A stretch of DNA of 64,000 nt from Bradyrhizobium hereditatis (GTDB lineage Bacteria > Pseudomonadota > Alphaproteobacteria > Rhizobiales > Xanthobacteraceae): positions 186,001 to 250,000 of the forward strand of contig NZ_JAGKJK010000002.1 of NCBI RefSeq assembly GCF_020329435.1, given 5' to 3'. Shown one piece after another: positions 53,140-63,223 of the stretch (the stretch's first letter is position 1; every line of letters begins with the position of its first letter). A program made the position numbers and the translations under genes. The notes beneath the pieces were generated by a model, which worked only from the letters and a program-made list of their open reading frames with translations, searched no databases and was not told where the DNA came from.

Positions 53140-53257
53140 GTCGTCCCTGCGAACGCAGGGACCCATAACCACCGGCGGTCGTTTGGAACGACGGCGTCTG
53201 CCACTGCCCCAAAAGAAAGATCACGCGGTATGGGTCCCTGCGTTCGCAGGGACGACC
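53140..53257. repeat. Inverted repeat, GTCGTCCCTGCG family
   Basis: Arms GTCGTCCCTGCGAACGCAGG and CCTGCGTTCGCAGGGACGAC, almost exact over 25 bases, and inner GGGACCCATAACC / GGTATGGGTCCC. It lies inside the thi operon between thiS and thiG, where its RNA hairpin could protect or process the transcript. Confidence 0.9.
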
Positions 53258-53277
53258 AATTGAGAGTTTTGGACACC

Positions 53278-54060
53278 ATGCTCAACTTCTACGGCAAGAC
53301 CTTCTCCTCCCGCCTCCTGATCGGTACGGCGCTCTATCCCTCGCCCGCGATCATGCAGGACGCGATCCGCGCGTCGGGGGCGGGTATCGTCACCGTGTCG
53401 CTGCGGCGCGAGGCCGCCGGCGGCAAGACCGGGGATGCGTTCTGGTCGCTGATCCGCGAGCTCGACGTCACCGTGCTGCCGAACACCGCCGGCTGCCGCA
53501 CCGTGCGCGAGGCGGTGACCACGGCAAAGCTCGCGCGCGAGCTGTTCAACACGCCCTGGATCAAGCTCGAAGTGATCGCCGATAACGACACGCTGCAGCC
53601 AGACGTGGTTGGCCTCGTCGAAGCCGCCGGAATCCTGATCAAGGATGGCTTTGAAGTCTTCCCCTATTGCACCGAGGACCTTTCGGTCGCGATGCGGCTG
53701 GTCGATGCGGGGTGCAGGGTGGTGATGCCCTGGGCCGCGCCGATCGGCAGCGCCAAAGGCATCACCAACCGCGACGCGCTAAAACTGATGCGCGAGCGCC
53801 TGCCTGATGTCACGCTGGTGGTCGACGCCGGTCTCGGCGCGCCCTCGCATGCGGCCCACGCCCTCGAACTCGGCTACGACGCCGTGCTGCTCAACACCGC
53901 GGTCGCAAAGGCCGCCGACCCCGTTGCGATGGCCAATGCCTTCCGCCTCGGCGTCGAAGCCGGCCGCACCGCTTACGAAGCAGGCCTGATGGAAGCCCGC
54001 GACTTCGCCTCGCCCTCAACCCCTGTGATCGGGACCCCGTTCTGGCATGCCGTATCCTGA
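53278..54060 (+). CDS. thiG: Thiazole synthase ThiG
   Basis: A 260-residue TIM-barrel enzyme that builds thiazole phosphate from DXP, iminoglycine and ThiS thiocarboxylate. It starts [20 protein letters not shown]; key regions are the Schiff-base lysine segment in [16 protein letters not shown], then [17 protein letters not shown] and the phosphate-loop part [20 protein letters not shown]. Start at 53278 fits the family; the frame open upstream is repeat DNA. It overlaps thiE by 14 bases. Confidence 0.97.
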   Translation: MLNFYGKTFSSRLLIGTALYPSPAIMQDAIRASGAGIVTVSLRREAAGGKTGDAFWSLIRELDVTVLPNTAGCRTVREAVTTAKLARELFNTPWIKLEVIADNDTLQPDVVGLVEAAGILIKDGFEVFPYCTEDLSVAMRLVDAGCRVVMPWAAPIGSAKGITNRDALKLMRERLPDVTLVVDAGLGAPSHAAHALELGYDAVLLNTAVAKAADPVAMANAFRLGVEAGRTAYEAGLMEARDFASPSTPVIGTPFWHAVS

Positions 54061-54655
54061 TAAATTTTACCCAGTCGTCGACAGCGTCGCCTGGGTGGCG
54101 CGGCTTGCCCTGCTCGGCGCCGGCACCATCCAGTTGCGCGCCAAGGATCTCGACGACGCCGAGGCGCTGCAGATCGTGACCGACGCGCTCGAAGCCATCA
54201 AGGGCACCGACGCCAAGCTGGTCGTCAACGACTATTGGCGCGCGGCGATCGTCGCCGGCGCCAAGCATCTGCATCTCGGCCAGGAAGATCTCGTCGGCGC
54301 CGACCTCGTCGAAATCCGCAAAGCCGGCCTGACGCTCGGCATCTCAACGCACGACGACGAGGAGCTCGCGACCGCGCTTGCCGCCAATCCCGATTACATC
54401 GCGCTCGGCCCGATCTTCCCGACCACGCTGAAAGCGATGCGCTTTGCCCCGCAGGGCATTGCAAAGATTACGGAATGGAAGAAGCGCATCGGCTCGATCC
54501 CGCTGGTTGCGATCGGCGGCATCAAGTTCGAACAGGCCGCCGAAATCTATGCCGCCGGCGCCGACTCCATCGCCGTCGTCAGCGACGTCACCCAGAACGC
54601 CGATCCGGATGCAAGGGTGCGGCAGTGGCTGGGCCAGAGCGCGGAGGCGGCGTGA
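54047..54655 (+). CDS. thiE: Thiamine phosphate synthase ThiE
   Basis: A 202-residue TIM-barrel enzyme that joins HMP-pyrophosphate and thiazole phosphate. Visible landmarks: [12 protein letters not shown] (26-37), [20 protein letters not shown] with GQEDL, and [15 protein letters not shown] with [20 protein letters not shown] near the end. The N-terminus starts directly at [13 protein letters not shown] without the usual LY strand extension, but is within family range. It overlaps thiG and precedes thiC after a repeat. Confidence 0.93.
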   Translation: MPYPDKFYPVVDSVAWVARLALLGAGTIQLRAKDLDDAEALQIVTDALEAIKGTDAKLVVNDYWRAAIVAGAKHLHLGQEDLVGADLVEIRKAGLTLGISTHDDEELATALAANPDYIALGPIFPTTLKAMRFAPQGIAKITEWKKRIGSIPLVAIGGIKFEQAAEIYAAGADSIAVVSDVTQNADPDARVRQWLGQSAEAA

Positions 54656-54678
54656 TGGCGGAAGAAATTTCCACCGGC

Positions 54679-54773
54679 GTCATTCCGGGGCGCGCGCGAG
54701 CGCGAACCCGGAATCTCGCTCAACAACCTCGAGGTTCCGGATCGGTCCGCTGCGCGGCCCGTCCGGAACGACG
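54679..54773. repeat. Inverted repeat, GTCATTCCGGGG family, in thi operon
   Basis: GTCATTCCGGGGCGCG at the left, CCGTCCGGAACGAC at the right, with AACCCGGAATCTCG and CGAGGTTCCGG in the middle. It is a diverged copy of the type seen at 2904-3002 and 17578-17657. It separates thiE from thiC. Confidence 0.75.
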
Positions 54774-54780
54774 CCCATAA

Positions 54781-56694
<1,914 letters not shown>

Positions 56695-56719
56695 CGACGG
56701 CGCGCGCATCCCGAAAGCA

Positions 56720-57118
56720 ATGACCGACAGCCTGACCGGTGTCTGGGACGGCACCTTCGTTCAGCGGCACGTTGGCATGGTCACGTTTCTTGCAACGCTC
56801 ATCGAATCCGGTGGCGCGCTCACAGGAAACGTGACCGAACCCTGCACGGTGCCGGGTTGTCCGATAAGCACCCACAACGCGTCGATCGCGGGTCATCGAA
56901 CCGGCAGCGCCGTCTCATTCATCAAGCGCTACGAGCCACCCGGCCACGGCTATGGCACCGTCGCTTACGAGGGCACGGTCAATGCCGAGGCGACGGAAAT
57001 CGACGGGCGGTGGAAGCTGCCGGGCACGACGGCGTCGGGGACGTTTTTGATGGTGCGGTCGGGTAAGCCGGCGGAGGCGGTCGTGGTCGAAGAACGGGCG
57101 AAGGAGCCGGCGCGGTAG
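56720..57118 (+). CDS. Small hypothetical protein after thiC
   Basis: A 132-residue soluble protein starting MTDSLTGVWDGTFVQRHVGM, 25 bases after thiC on the same strand. Its pattern SGGALTGNVTEPCTVPGCPI and EATEIDGRWKLPGTTASGTF suggests a small beta-barrel of about eight strands, like lipocalin or FABP-like single-domain proteins. No signal peptide. It may be cotranscribed with thiC, but no thiamin link is established. Family not recognised. Confidence 0.7.
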   Translation: MTDSLTGVWDGTFVQRHVGMVTFLATLIESGGALTGNVTEPCTVPGCPISTHNASIAGHRTGSAVSFIKRYEPPGHGYGTVAYEGTVNAEATEIDGRWKLPGTTASGTFLMVRSGKPAEAVVVEERAKEPAR

Positions 57119-57128
57119 CGAGTAGCAA

Positions 57129-57198
57129 GTAGCCCGGATGAGCGGAGCGACATCCGGGGTTAGGACGTCCCGCATATCGCTCCGCTCATGCGGGCTAC
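57129..57198. repeat. REP pair, GTAGCCCGGATGAGCG family
   Basis: GTAGCCCGGATGAGCGGAGC then GACATCCGGG and, inverted, CCCGCATATCGCTCCGCTCA then TGCGGGCTAC. Same family as the cluster beside the RAYT remnant at 21832-21972. Confidence 0.85.
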
Positions 57199-57395
57199 GG
57201 CCCTGTGCGGATGCGGCACTCGAGATCATCTGCCTGGTGTTCATACCTCTGGGTGTGCCGAACAGACATCAAGACCTTTCCGTGCCCATTAATCTTCCGT
57301 TAACCATTCGCGGCCACGCTTCCCGGCGGCTGGGGGAAGTGATTCCTGATGTTTCTGCTCCGCGTTCCGGAGCAGGCGTCGATCGGGAGGTGTAG

Positions 57396-57677
57396 ATGCC
57401 CCGGGAGTATAGTGACCTTTACCTTGGCGTGGACTGTGTCCCCGTCCCCGAGATTCCGCAGTCGGAGTCTCATCCGCCCTCACCCCATGAGATTGTGCCA
57501 ATGCTGATCGGCTCGACGGTCGAGGCGATCGAGCGCGAACTCGTGCTGCAGACGCTGGCGCGCTGTCACGGCAATCGCACGCACGCCGCGAACATGCTCG
57601 GGCTTTCGGTGCGCACGATGCGGAACAAGATCCGGCAGTACGCGACGGATGGGGCCGACATACCCCGACACTCCTAG
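57396..57677 (+). CDS. Stand-alone Fis-type helix-turn-helix protein
   Basis: A 93-residue protein. Residues about 38-82 form a Fis/NtrC-type DNA-binding domain: GSTVEAIERELVLQTLARCH then GNRTHAANMLGLSVRTMRNK. The first 35 residues are short and Pro/Glu-rich, with no receiver or AAA+ domain. The domain is close to the C-terminus of FlbD-like flagellar regulators. As a free domain it could bend DNA, modulate sigma-54 promoters or act as a repressor. Isolated gene with no operon partners. Confidence 0.85.
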   Translation: MPREYSDLYLGVDCVPVPEIPQSESHPPSPHEIVPMLIGSTVEAIERELVLQTLARCHGNRTHAANMLGLSVRTMRNKIRQYATDGADIPRHS

Positions 57678-57756
57678 CTGGTGCAGGACGACAAGCGTCC
57701 TTGTCTCGCGGTAGATCGAAGAGCGAAGGCGGAAGCGTGTCCACGATCATGAGCAC

Positions 57757-57794
57757 AGCACATGCTGGGCACGCTTTGCTTTGCCCACCCTACG
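57757..57794. repeat. Half copy of GTAGGGTGGGC repeat
   Basis: GCTGGGCACGCTTTGCTTTG then CCCACCCTACGG is one arm of the repeat at 48831-48921, without its partner arm. Confidence 0.5.
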
Positions 57795-57928
57795 GGTCCG
57801 GACTGATTTGCTTTCGCTCGCAAGCGCAAATTCCCGTGCAACGCTGCGGCATTTCAACGCGACCAGCAAATCACTTCTGATTTTCAGAAATCATGTCAAG
57901 CCTCGGAATCAAAAATATTCCGCTTTCG

Positions 57929-58305
57929 TTCTCACCCAAATCAGCGGCATAACTCCGTCCGTCTCACCGCAAGATGAGGGGCGCTCGCGAACGTCACGAA
58001 CGCGCAGTGAGATGTGATGGACGCAGATGGCGCGAAAGACGTTGCGCGCCGGAGGCGTACGGCGAAGTCGTGTGGTTCGAATGTCGCGGTGCTGGCATGA
58101 AGCCGTCGAGAAGCGAAAGCTTCTCGGGGGCGACGGAGGCAAAAGAGCCGTTCTCCGGGAAGAGCACGAAGTAAGCCGTAAAGCCATTGCGCAGGGAAGG
58201 CCGGGATGCTCCCGCCGAACCTGTATGCTCGTGTGCGCGTTCCTTATGCGCACCTGCACACGAGACCGCGGGTGCGGCGCGCACCCGGTCTTCCCTGCGC
58301 CCTCT
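57929..58305 (+). ncRNA. Candidate structured RNA or repeat element, four-way junction
   Basis: No plausible gene, but a dense set of exact helices. 5' part: CGTCC (57956-57960) with GGACG (58019-58023) and TCTCAC (57962-57967) with GTGAGA (58007-58012). Middle: CGAGAAGC, GAAA tetraloop, GCTTCTCG (58107-58126), closed outside by CCGTCG (58103-58108) and CGACGG (58131-58136). 3' domain: outer GCGCAGGGAAG (58189-58199) with CTTCCCTGCGC (58290-58300) enclosing CGGGA/TCCCG (58202-58214), CTCGTGTGC/GCACACGAG (58228-58264) and CGGGTGCG/CGCACCCG (58269-58287). Strand and ends are uncertain; the outline resembles stretches I recall as repeated in Bradyrhizobium genomes. Confidence 0.55.
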
Positions 58306-58376
58306 GATTTCGATGAGGGCAAACGAGATGCAAACCTCGGGCAAAGTATGTCGCGAGAATGGAAAGCTGTATCCAC

Positions 58377-58454
58377 CGTCATTGCGAGCGCAGCGAAGCA
58401 ATCCATCTATCCCGACGCCGAGACGTGGATTGCTTCGCTTCGCTCGCAATGACG
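58377..58454. repeat. Inverted repeat, CATTGCGAGCG family
   Basis: CGTCATTGCGAGCGCAGCG and CGAAGCAATCCATC pair with GTGGATTGCTTCGCTTCGCT then CGCAATGACG. It lies directly 3' of the structured element. Confidence 0.85.
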
Positions 58455-58697
58455 CTGATGGGCCGCAGGCGACGGCCCCCTGATGCCATCACAGGCAATG
58501 GACTATGTTCTGCGACCGATCCAGCCTCATGATGTTCCAATTGGAAACTCAAATGACCGGGCCACATCAGAACTATTTTAGTGTTTGCTCGTGGAGATTG
58601 AAATCGGTTGACTTAATTTCGACGCACAGAACACCAAGAGAAGAGCTGAGATCGCGGGTCGCAACAAAGATAAAGTCCGTGCCAGGGAAGGACGAAC

Positions 58698-59339
58698 GTG
58701 GGTGAACTTCTGGGCTCGATAGCCTTCACTTTGATCGTTATCGCCGTGATCGCCGGCGCATGGGCCTGGATTTCCACGCTATTCAGGAAAGGTGTCATGG
58801 CGCTGATCGGATTTGACCGGGTCTGCGTCCAGCAGTTCGAGACCGTGCTGCTCTACCGGAGCGGGCGTTTTGAAAAAGCCCTCACCCCCGGCCGGCACCG
58901 GATCAGAGCCGGCAGCCGGCAGCTCGCGCGGATTGACTTGCGCCCCGAGGTGTTTCGCTTCAAGCAAGGCGCCGTCTCCGCGGACCGTTTTGCTCTCAAC
59001 CTCATTTATGTCGTGCGGACCCAGATCATCGACCCCCGCGCCTCGTTCGAAAGCACGCAGAACTACCGCGACGAGATCTGCATGCGCCTGCAATCGGTGG
59101 TGAAGGCGATGTGCAGCCGCAAGCCCCGCCTCGAAATTCAGATGGATCACCAAACCTTCGGCCATAACGTTCAGAAGGCGGCCAACCAGGTGTTTCGCTC
59201 GATCGGTTGCGAATGCCTGACGTTTGAGCTGATGCAGGTCGATATCGTCGGCCTCGCCGTCGAGCTGGACAACAGGCGAGCGGGCGTTGCGGCGCATGCG
59301 CCCGGCGTGGTCGAGAAAGGCGCGTTCGCTGCAATGTGA
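58698..59339 (+). CDS. SPFH/band-7-like membrane protein
   Basis: A 213-residue protein with one N-terminal membrane segment (about 5-27, GSIAFTLIVIAVIAGAWAWI) and an SPFH-like domain of about 150 residues: VLLYRSGRFEKALTPGRHRI, ARIDLRPEVFRFKQGAVSAD, and NLIYVVRTQIIDPRASFEST. It resembles slipin or stomatin proteins, which form rings in membranes, but lacks the long C-terminal coiled coil of prohibitins, so it is a minimal form. No NfeD-type protease partner adjacent. Function uncertain; membrane organisation is plausible. Confidence 0.8.
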   Translation: MGELLGSIAFTLIVIAVIAGAWAWISTLFRKGVMALIGFDRVCVQQFETVLLYRSGRFEKALTPGRHRIRAGSRQLARIDLRPEVFRFKQGAVSADRFALNLIYVVRTQIIDPRASFESTQNYRDEICMRLQSVVKAMCSRKPRLEIQMDHQTFGHNVQKAANQVFRSIGCECLTFELMQVDIVGLAVELDNRRAGVAAHAPGVVEKGAFAAM

Positions 59340-59618
59340 TCACGCCGGGCTCTCAGGCCGATCGGTCGGGCGCGCCGCCGGTCGACACCGGCCGGAATGC
59401 CCTGGGCCATCGGGCTACCTGACGGGAGACGGCCCATACTGTGCCGCTCCCGATTTTCGAATAGATCATTCTACGCGGCGCCCCGGCAGCGTAGCGCGAC
59501 GGCGTCATAAAGCTGGGGCCCGTGCGCAGCTCGTCTGCGCAAGCCGAATGGCTCGGGGATTGCGCAAATGGCGGCAATGCCCAACTGTTCCATCATCATT
59601 CACCCGGACCTATCAGAC

Positions 59619-60719
59619 ATGAGCCAGACCAGACTGTTCGAGCCCTTCAAGCTTGGCCCGATCACGCTTCCCAACCGCCTCGTGATGGCACCCTTGACCC
59701 GCAACCGCGCGGTGCCGCCGGGCATGGTGCCGAGCCCGCTCGCGGTCGACTATTACGGCCAGCGCGCCTCCGCCGGACTATTGATCACCGAAGCCAGCCA
59801 GGTCTCGCAGCAAGGCCAGGGCTATCAGGATACGCCCGGCATCTATTCGAAAGAGCAGGTCGAGGGTTGGCGCAAGATCACCGACCGCGTGCATGAAAAA
59901 GGCGGCCGCATCTTCATCCAGATCTGGCATGTCGGCCGCGTCTCGCACACCGCGCTGCAGCCCGGCGGCGGCAAGCCGGTCGCCCCAAGCGCGATCCGCG
60001 CCAAGGGCAAGACGTTCGTCAACGGCACCTTCACCGAAATCTCCGAGCCGCGCGCGCTGGAGCTCTCGGAGATTCCAGGGATCATCGACGACTTCAAGCG
60101 CGGCACGGAGAATGCGCTGGCCGCCGGTTTCGACGGCGTCGAAATTCACGGCGCCAACGGCTATCTGCTCGATCAGTTCGCCAAGGACGGCACCAACAAA
60201 CGCACCGACGCCTATGGCGGGGGAATCGAGAACCGCGCCAAGCTGATGCTGGAAGTGTCGAAAGCGGTCGCCGCGATCGCAGGCCCCGAACGCACCGGCA
60301 TCCGCATCTCGCCGGTGACGCCGGCCAATGATGTCTCCGATAGCAATCCGCAGCCGCTGTTCGACTACATCGTGGATGGGCTGAGCGCGCTGAAGCTGAC
60401 CTACATCCACGTCATCGAGGGCGCCACCGGCGGCCCGCGCGACAACGCGCCGTTCGACTATGCATCCTTGCGCAAGCGCTTTGGCGGAGCCTACGTCGCC
60501 AACAACGGCTACGATTTCGATCTCGCGACGAAGGTGCTCGATGCCGGCGCCGCCGATCTCATCGCGTTCGGCAAGCCGTTCATTTCGAATCCCGACCTGG
60601 TCGAGCGGTTGAAGAAGGGCGCGCCCTTGAATGAGTGGGATAAGGCCACCTTCTACGGCGGCGGCGCCAAGGGATACACGGACTACCCGACACTGGCAGC
60701 CGCGCAGGCGGCGGAGTGA
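59619..60719 (+). CDS. Alkene reductase, old yellow enzyme family
   Basis: A 366-residue FMN TIM-barrel enzyme starting MSQTRLFEPFKLGPITLPNR. It carries RLVMAPLTRNRA, ISGQ-like ASQVSQQGQGYQDTPGIYSK, FIQIWHVGRVSHTALQPGG, the HxxN-type substrate site HGANGYLLDQFAKDGTNKRT and the FMN-phosphate end IAFGKPFISNPDLVERL. Members reduce activated C=C bonds, for example N-ethylmaleimide or nitro esters, with NAD(P)H. ATG 59619 is chosen because the family starts here. It may detoxify electrophiles. Isolated gene. Confidence 0.94.
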   Translation: MSQTRLFEPFKLGPITLPNRLVMAPLTRNRAVPPGMVPSPLAVDYYGQRASAGLLITEASQVSQQGQGYQDTPGIYSKEQVEGWRKITDRVHEKGGRIFIQIWHVGRVSHTALQPGGGKPVAPSAIRAKGKTFVNGTFTEISEPRALELSEIPGIIDDFKRGTENALAAGFDGVEIHGANGYLLDQFAKDGTNKRTDAYGGGIENRAKLMLEVSKAVAAIAGPERTGIRISPVTPANDVSDSNPQPLFDYIVDGLSALKLTYIHVIEGATGGPRDNAPFDYASLRKRFGGAYVANNGYDFDLATKVLDAGAADLIAFGKPFISNPDLVERLKKGAPLNEWDKATFYGGGAKGYTDYPTLAAAQAAE

Positions 60720-60737
60720 AGGGCGACGCCCTCTCCC

Positions 60738-60856
60738 CGTCATTGCGAGGAGCAAAGCGACGAAGGAATCCATGCCTCAGCAAGCGGCGAAATGGATTGC
60801 TTCGCGGAGCCTGTCATCGGGCGCGCATTCGCGCGACCCGTTGGCTCGCAATGACG
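60738..60856. repeat. Inverted repeat, CATTGCGAGGAG variant
   Basis: CGTCATTGCGAGGAGCAAAG with GAAGGAATCCATGCC on the left, ATGGATTGCTTCGCGGAGCC and CTCGCAATGACG on the right, plus internal GGGCGCGCATTCGCGCGACC. Confidence 0.8.
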
Positions 60857-60867
60857 GCGGAAAGAAA

Positions 60868-60897
60868 AAGGCCGGGATCGCTCCCGGCCTTCGTTTT
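60868..60897. terminator. Bidirectional intrinsic terminator
   Basis: AAGGCCGGGA, loop TCGC, TCCCGGCCTT: a perfect 10-bp stem, with CGTTTT on the plus side and TTTTTCTTT on the minus side. It separates the convergent OYE gene and glp operon and fits both. Confidence 0.9.
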
Positions 60898-60902
60898 CCC
60901 TC

Positions 60903-61004
60903 GTCATGCCCCGCGAAAGCGGGGCATCCAGTACTCACGGCCATCAGCGATAGAGCCGAGAAGCCGCAGCGTACTGGATCGTCCGGTCAAGCCGGACGAT
61001 GACG
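60903..61004. repeat. Inverted repeat, GTCATGCCCCGCG family
   Basis: GTCATGCCCCGCGAAAGCGG with GGCATCCAGTACTC on the left, and GCGTACTGGATCGTCCGGTC then AAGCCGGACGATGACG on the right. Hairpins CCCCGCGAAAGCGGGG and GTCCGGTCAAGCCGGAC close each end. Confidence 0.85.
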
Positions 61005-61012
61005 CCGGGGGG

Positions 61013-62809
61013 TCACTTCGCCTCGGCCCGCTTCGGCGGGGTGGCGGGCCACGACTTGATCAGCGCGTCGTAGTCGACCGTCTCGCCCTTCGGCTTCTCG
61101 TTGGCCAGCTTGCGGGCCGGCGCGATGGTCTTGTCCTTCTCGGCCTTGGCGAACCAGAACTCGGCCGTCTCCTTCTTGTTCAGCTTCGGCCCGCAGGCGC
61201 CCTGCACGCCGCTCTTCTCGAGACGTTCGAGCACGGAGTCCTGGGCTGCGGCCAGCGCATCCATCGCCTGCTGCGGCGTCTTTGCACCGGACGACGCATC
61301 GCCGATGTTCTGCCACCACAATTGAGCCAGCTTCGGATAATCAGGCACGTTGTTGCCGGTCGGGGTCCACTGCACGCGCGCGGGCGAGCGGTAGAACTCG
61401 ATCAGGCCGCCGAGCTTCGGCGCACGCTCGGTGAACGACTTGTCCCAGATGTCGGATTCACGCACGAAGGTGAGGCCGACATGGCTCTTCTTCAAGCTGA
61501 CCGTCTTGGAGTTGATGAACTGCAGATACAGCCAGGCCGCCTTGCGGCGATCGGGCGGGGTCGACTTCAGCAGCGTGGCGGAGCCAGCATCCTGGTAGCC
61601 GAGCTTCATGCCCTCCTTCCAGTACGAGCCGTGCGGCGACGGCGCCATGCGCCATTTCGGCGTGCCGTCCGCGTTCACGACCGGGATACCGGGCTTCACC
61701 ATGTCGGCGGTGAAGGCGGTGTACCAGAAGATCTGCTGGGCGATGTTGCCCTGCGCCGGCACCGGGCCTGCCTCGGAGAAGGTCATGCCCTGCGCTTGCG
61801 GCGGGGCATATTTCTTCAGCCAGTCGAGATATTTGGTGATGGCATAGACCGAGGCGGGACCGTTGGTGTCGCCGCCACGCTCGACCGAGGAGCCGACCGG
61901 ACGGCAGCCTTCCATGCGGATGCCCCATTCGTCGACCGGCAGGCCGTTCGGGATGCCCTTGTCGCCGTTGCCGGCCATCGACAGCCAGGCGTCGGTGAAC
62001 CGCCAGCCGAGCGAGGGATCCTTCTTGCCATAGTCCATGTGGCCATAGACCTTGACGCCGTTGATCTCCTTGATGTCGTTGGTGAAGAACTCGGCGATGT
62101 CCTCATACGCCGACCAGTTCACGGGCACGCCGAGCTCATAGCCGTACTTGGCCTTGAACTTGGCTTTGTATTCCGGATTGGAGAACCAGTCGTAGCGGAA
62201 CCAATAGAGGTTCGCGAACTGCTGGTCGGGAAGCTGATAAAGCTTCTTGTCCGGGCCCGTGGTGAACGACTTGCCGATGAAATCGTCGACGTCGAGTTGC
62301 GGATTGGTGACGTCCTTGCCCTCGCCGGCCATGTAATCCGACAGGATCACGGTCTGGCCGTAGCGGAAGTGGGTGCCGATCAGGTCGGAATCGTTGATCC
62401 AGCCGTCATAGACGTTCTTGCCGGACTGCATCTGGGTCTGCAGCTTCTCGACCACGTCGCCTTCCTGGATCAGGTCGTGCTTGACCTTGATGCCGGTGAT
62501 CTCGGTAAAGGCTTTCGCAAGCGTGCGCGCTTCATATTCATGCGTCGTGATCGTTTCCGACACGATGTTGATTTCCATGCCCTTGAAAGGCTCGGCGGCC
62601 TTGGCGAACCACTGCAGCTCCTTCATCTGCTCGGCTTTCGACAGGGTCGAGGGCTGGAATTCGCTGTCGATCCAGCGTTGATTGACGGCGTCGTCCGCAC
62701 GCGCGGGCGCGGCAATGGTCACGGAAGCGGCGATCAGCGCGGCCGCACTGGTCATCGTCAGAAAGCTCTCCTTGGTCAACGGACCATTCCTTCCTCTCAA
62801 GCGTCGCAT
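61013..62809 (-). CDS. glpV: Glycerol ABC transporter, substrate-binding protein
   Basis: About 598 residues from ATG 62809 (MRRLRGRNGPLTKESFLTMT), which has GGAGG 7 bases upstream. Signal peptide about 1-38 (ending APARAD), then a large family-1 solute-binding fold (EINIVSETITTHEYEARTLA, GRxxLY-type LYQLPDQQFANLYWFRYDWF). At about 570-600 residues it matches the large glycerol-specific binding protein of rhizobia. The DUF2160 gene and the permease lie directly upstream on the same strand, as in rhizobial glpPQUV. It captures glycerol or a polyol in the periplasm. Confidence 0.9.
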   Translation of the reverse strand: MRRLRGRNGPLTKESFLTMTSAAALIAASVTIAAPARADDAVNQRWIDSEFQPSTLSKAEQMKELQWFAKAAEPFKGMEINIVSETITTHEYEARTLAKAFTEITGIKVKHDLIQEGDVVEKLQTQMQSGKNVYDGWINDSDLIGTHFRYGQTVILSDYMAGEGKDVTNPQLDVDDFIGKSFTTGPDKKLYQLPDQQFANLYWFRYDWFSNPEYKAKFKAKYGYELGVPVNWSAYEDIAEFFTNDIKEINGVKVYGHMDYGKKDPSLGWRFTDAWLSMAGNGDKGIPNGLPVDEWGIRMEGCRPVGSSVERGGDTNGPASVYAITKYLDWLKKYAPPQAQGMTFSEAGPVPAQGNIAQQIFWYTAFTADMVKPGIPVVNADGTPKWRMAPSPHGSYWKEGMKLGYQDAGSATLLKSTPPDRRKAAWLYLQFINSKTVSLKKSHVGLTFVRESDIWDKSFTERAPKLGGLIEFYRSPARVQWTPTGNNVPDYPKLAQLWWQNIGDASSGAKTPQQAMDALAAAQDSVLERLEKSGVQGACGPKLNKKETAEFWFAKAEKDKTIAPARKLANEKPKGETVDYDALIKSWPATPPKRAEAK

Positions 62810-62884
62810 GTTGGATCCTCCGGTTGCAGCGACAGACACATATTTCAGGCCCGGGTTGATCCCGGATCTGCTCTTCTTCGCTCG

Positions 62885-63214
62885 TCAGACGGTGCGGAAA
62901 ATCGCAACGGCCGAAACGAGCGAAATCAGGGTTGCGAGCCACAGGCTCGATATTTCAACGCCCTCCTCCCCGATCGGGAGAGTCGCGATCGGGTCGGTGC
63001 CGACAAAGGCAATCCACAGCAAATGAATGACGGCAGCGAGCACTAGCGAAATGAACAGCCGGTCGCCGCGCGTGGTCGGAATGCGCAGCACGCCGATACG
63101 TTCGGCTTCGGGATAGGCGGCTGCGAGCCACGTCATCACGCCCAAAGTCAGCGCCAGCATCACGAAGAAGATCGCGGTCGGCAGCGTCCAGGCCATCCAT
63201 GCGATATGTTCCAT
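62885..63214 (-). CDS. glpU: DUF2160 membrane protein of glycerol transporter
   Basis: A 109-residue protein with three hydrophobic segments (MAWTLPTAIFFVMLALTLGV, LFISLVLAAVIHLLWIAFVG and a C-terminal SLWLATLISLVSAVAIF) and the motif RIPTTRGDRLF. It matches DUF2160, found only beside glycerol-type ABC transporters, between permease glpQ and binding protein glpV. Its exact job is not known; it may stabilise the permease. It starts 9 bases after the permease stop. Confidence 0.9.
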   Translation of the reverse strand: MEHIAWMAWTLPTAIFFVMLALTLGVMTWLAAAYPEAERIGVLRIPTTRGDRLFISLVLAAVIHLLWIAFVGTDPIATLPIGEEGVEISSLWLATLISLVSAVAIFRTV

Positions 63215-63223
63215 GCGCGCCCC

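Noticed and set aside
58027..58483. Short hypothetical proteins in the structured element
   Set aside because: Several frames are open on both strands but all are Cys/Arg-rich, lack ribosome sites, and run into the next palindromic repeat.
59353..59577. Minus-strand 74-codon frame between SPFH and OYE genes
   Set aside because: No ribosome site, no family pattern and a composition typical of non-coding GC-rich DNA.
60716..63046. 776-codon plus-strand frame
   Set aside because: It is antisense to the glycerol-binding protein and DUF2160 genes; GC-rich codon bias keeps the opposite strand open. No domain is visible.
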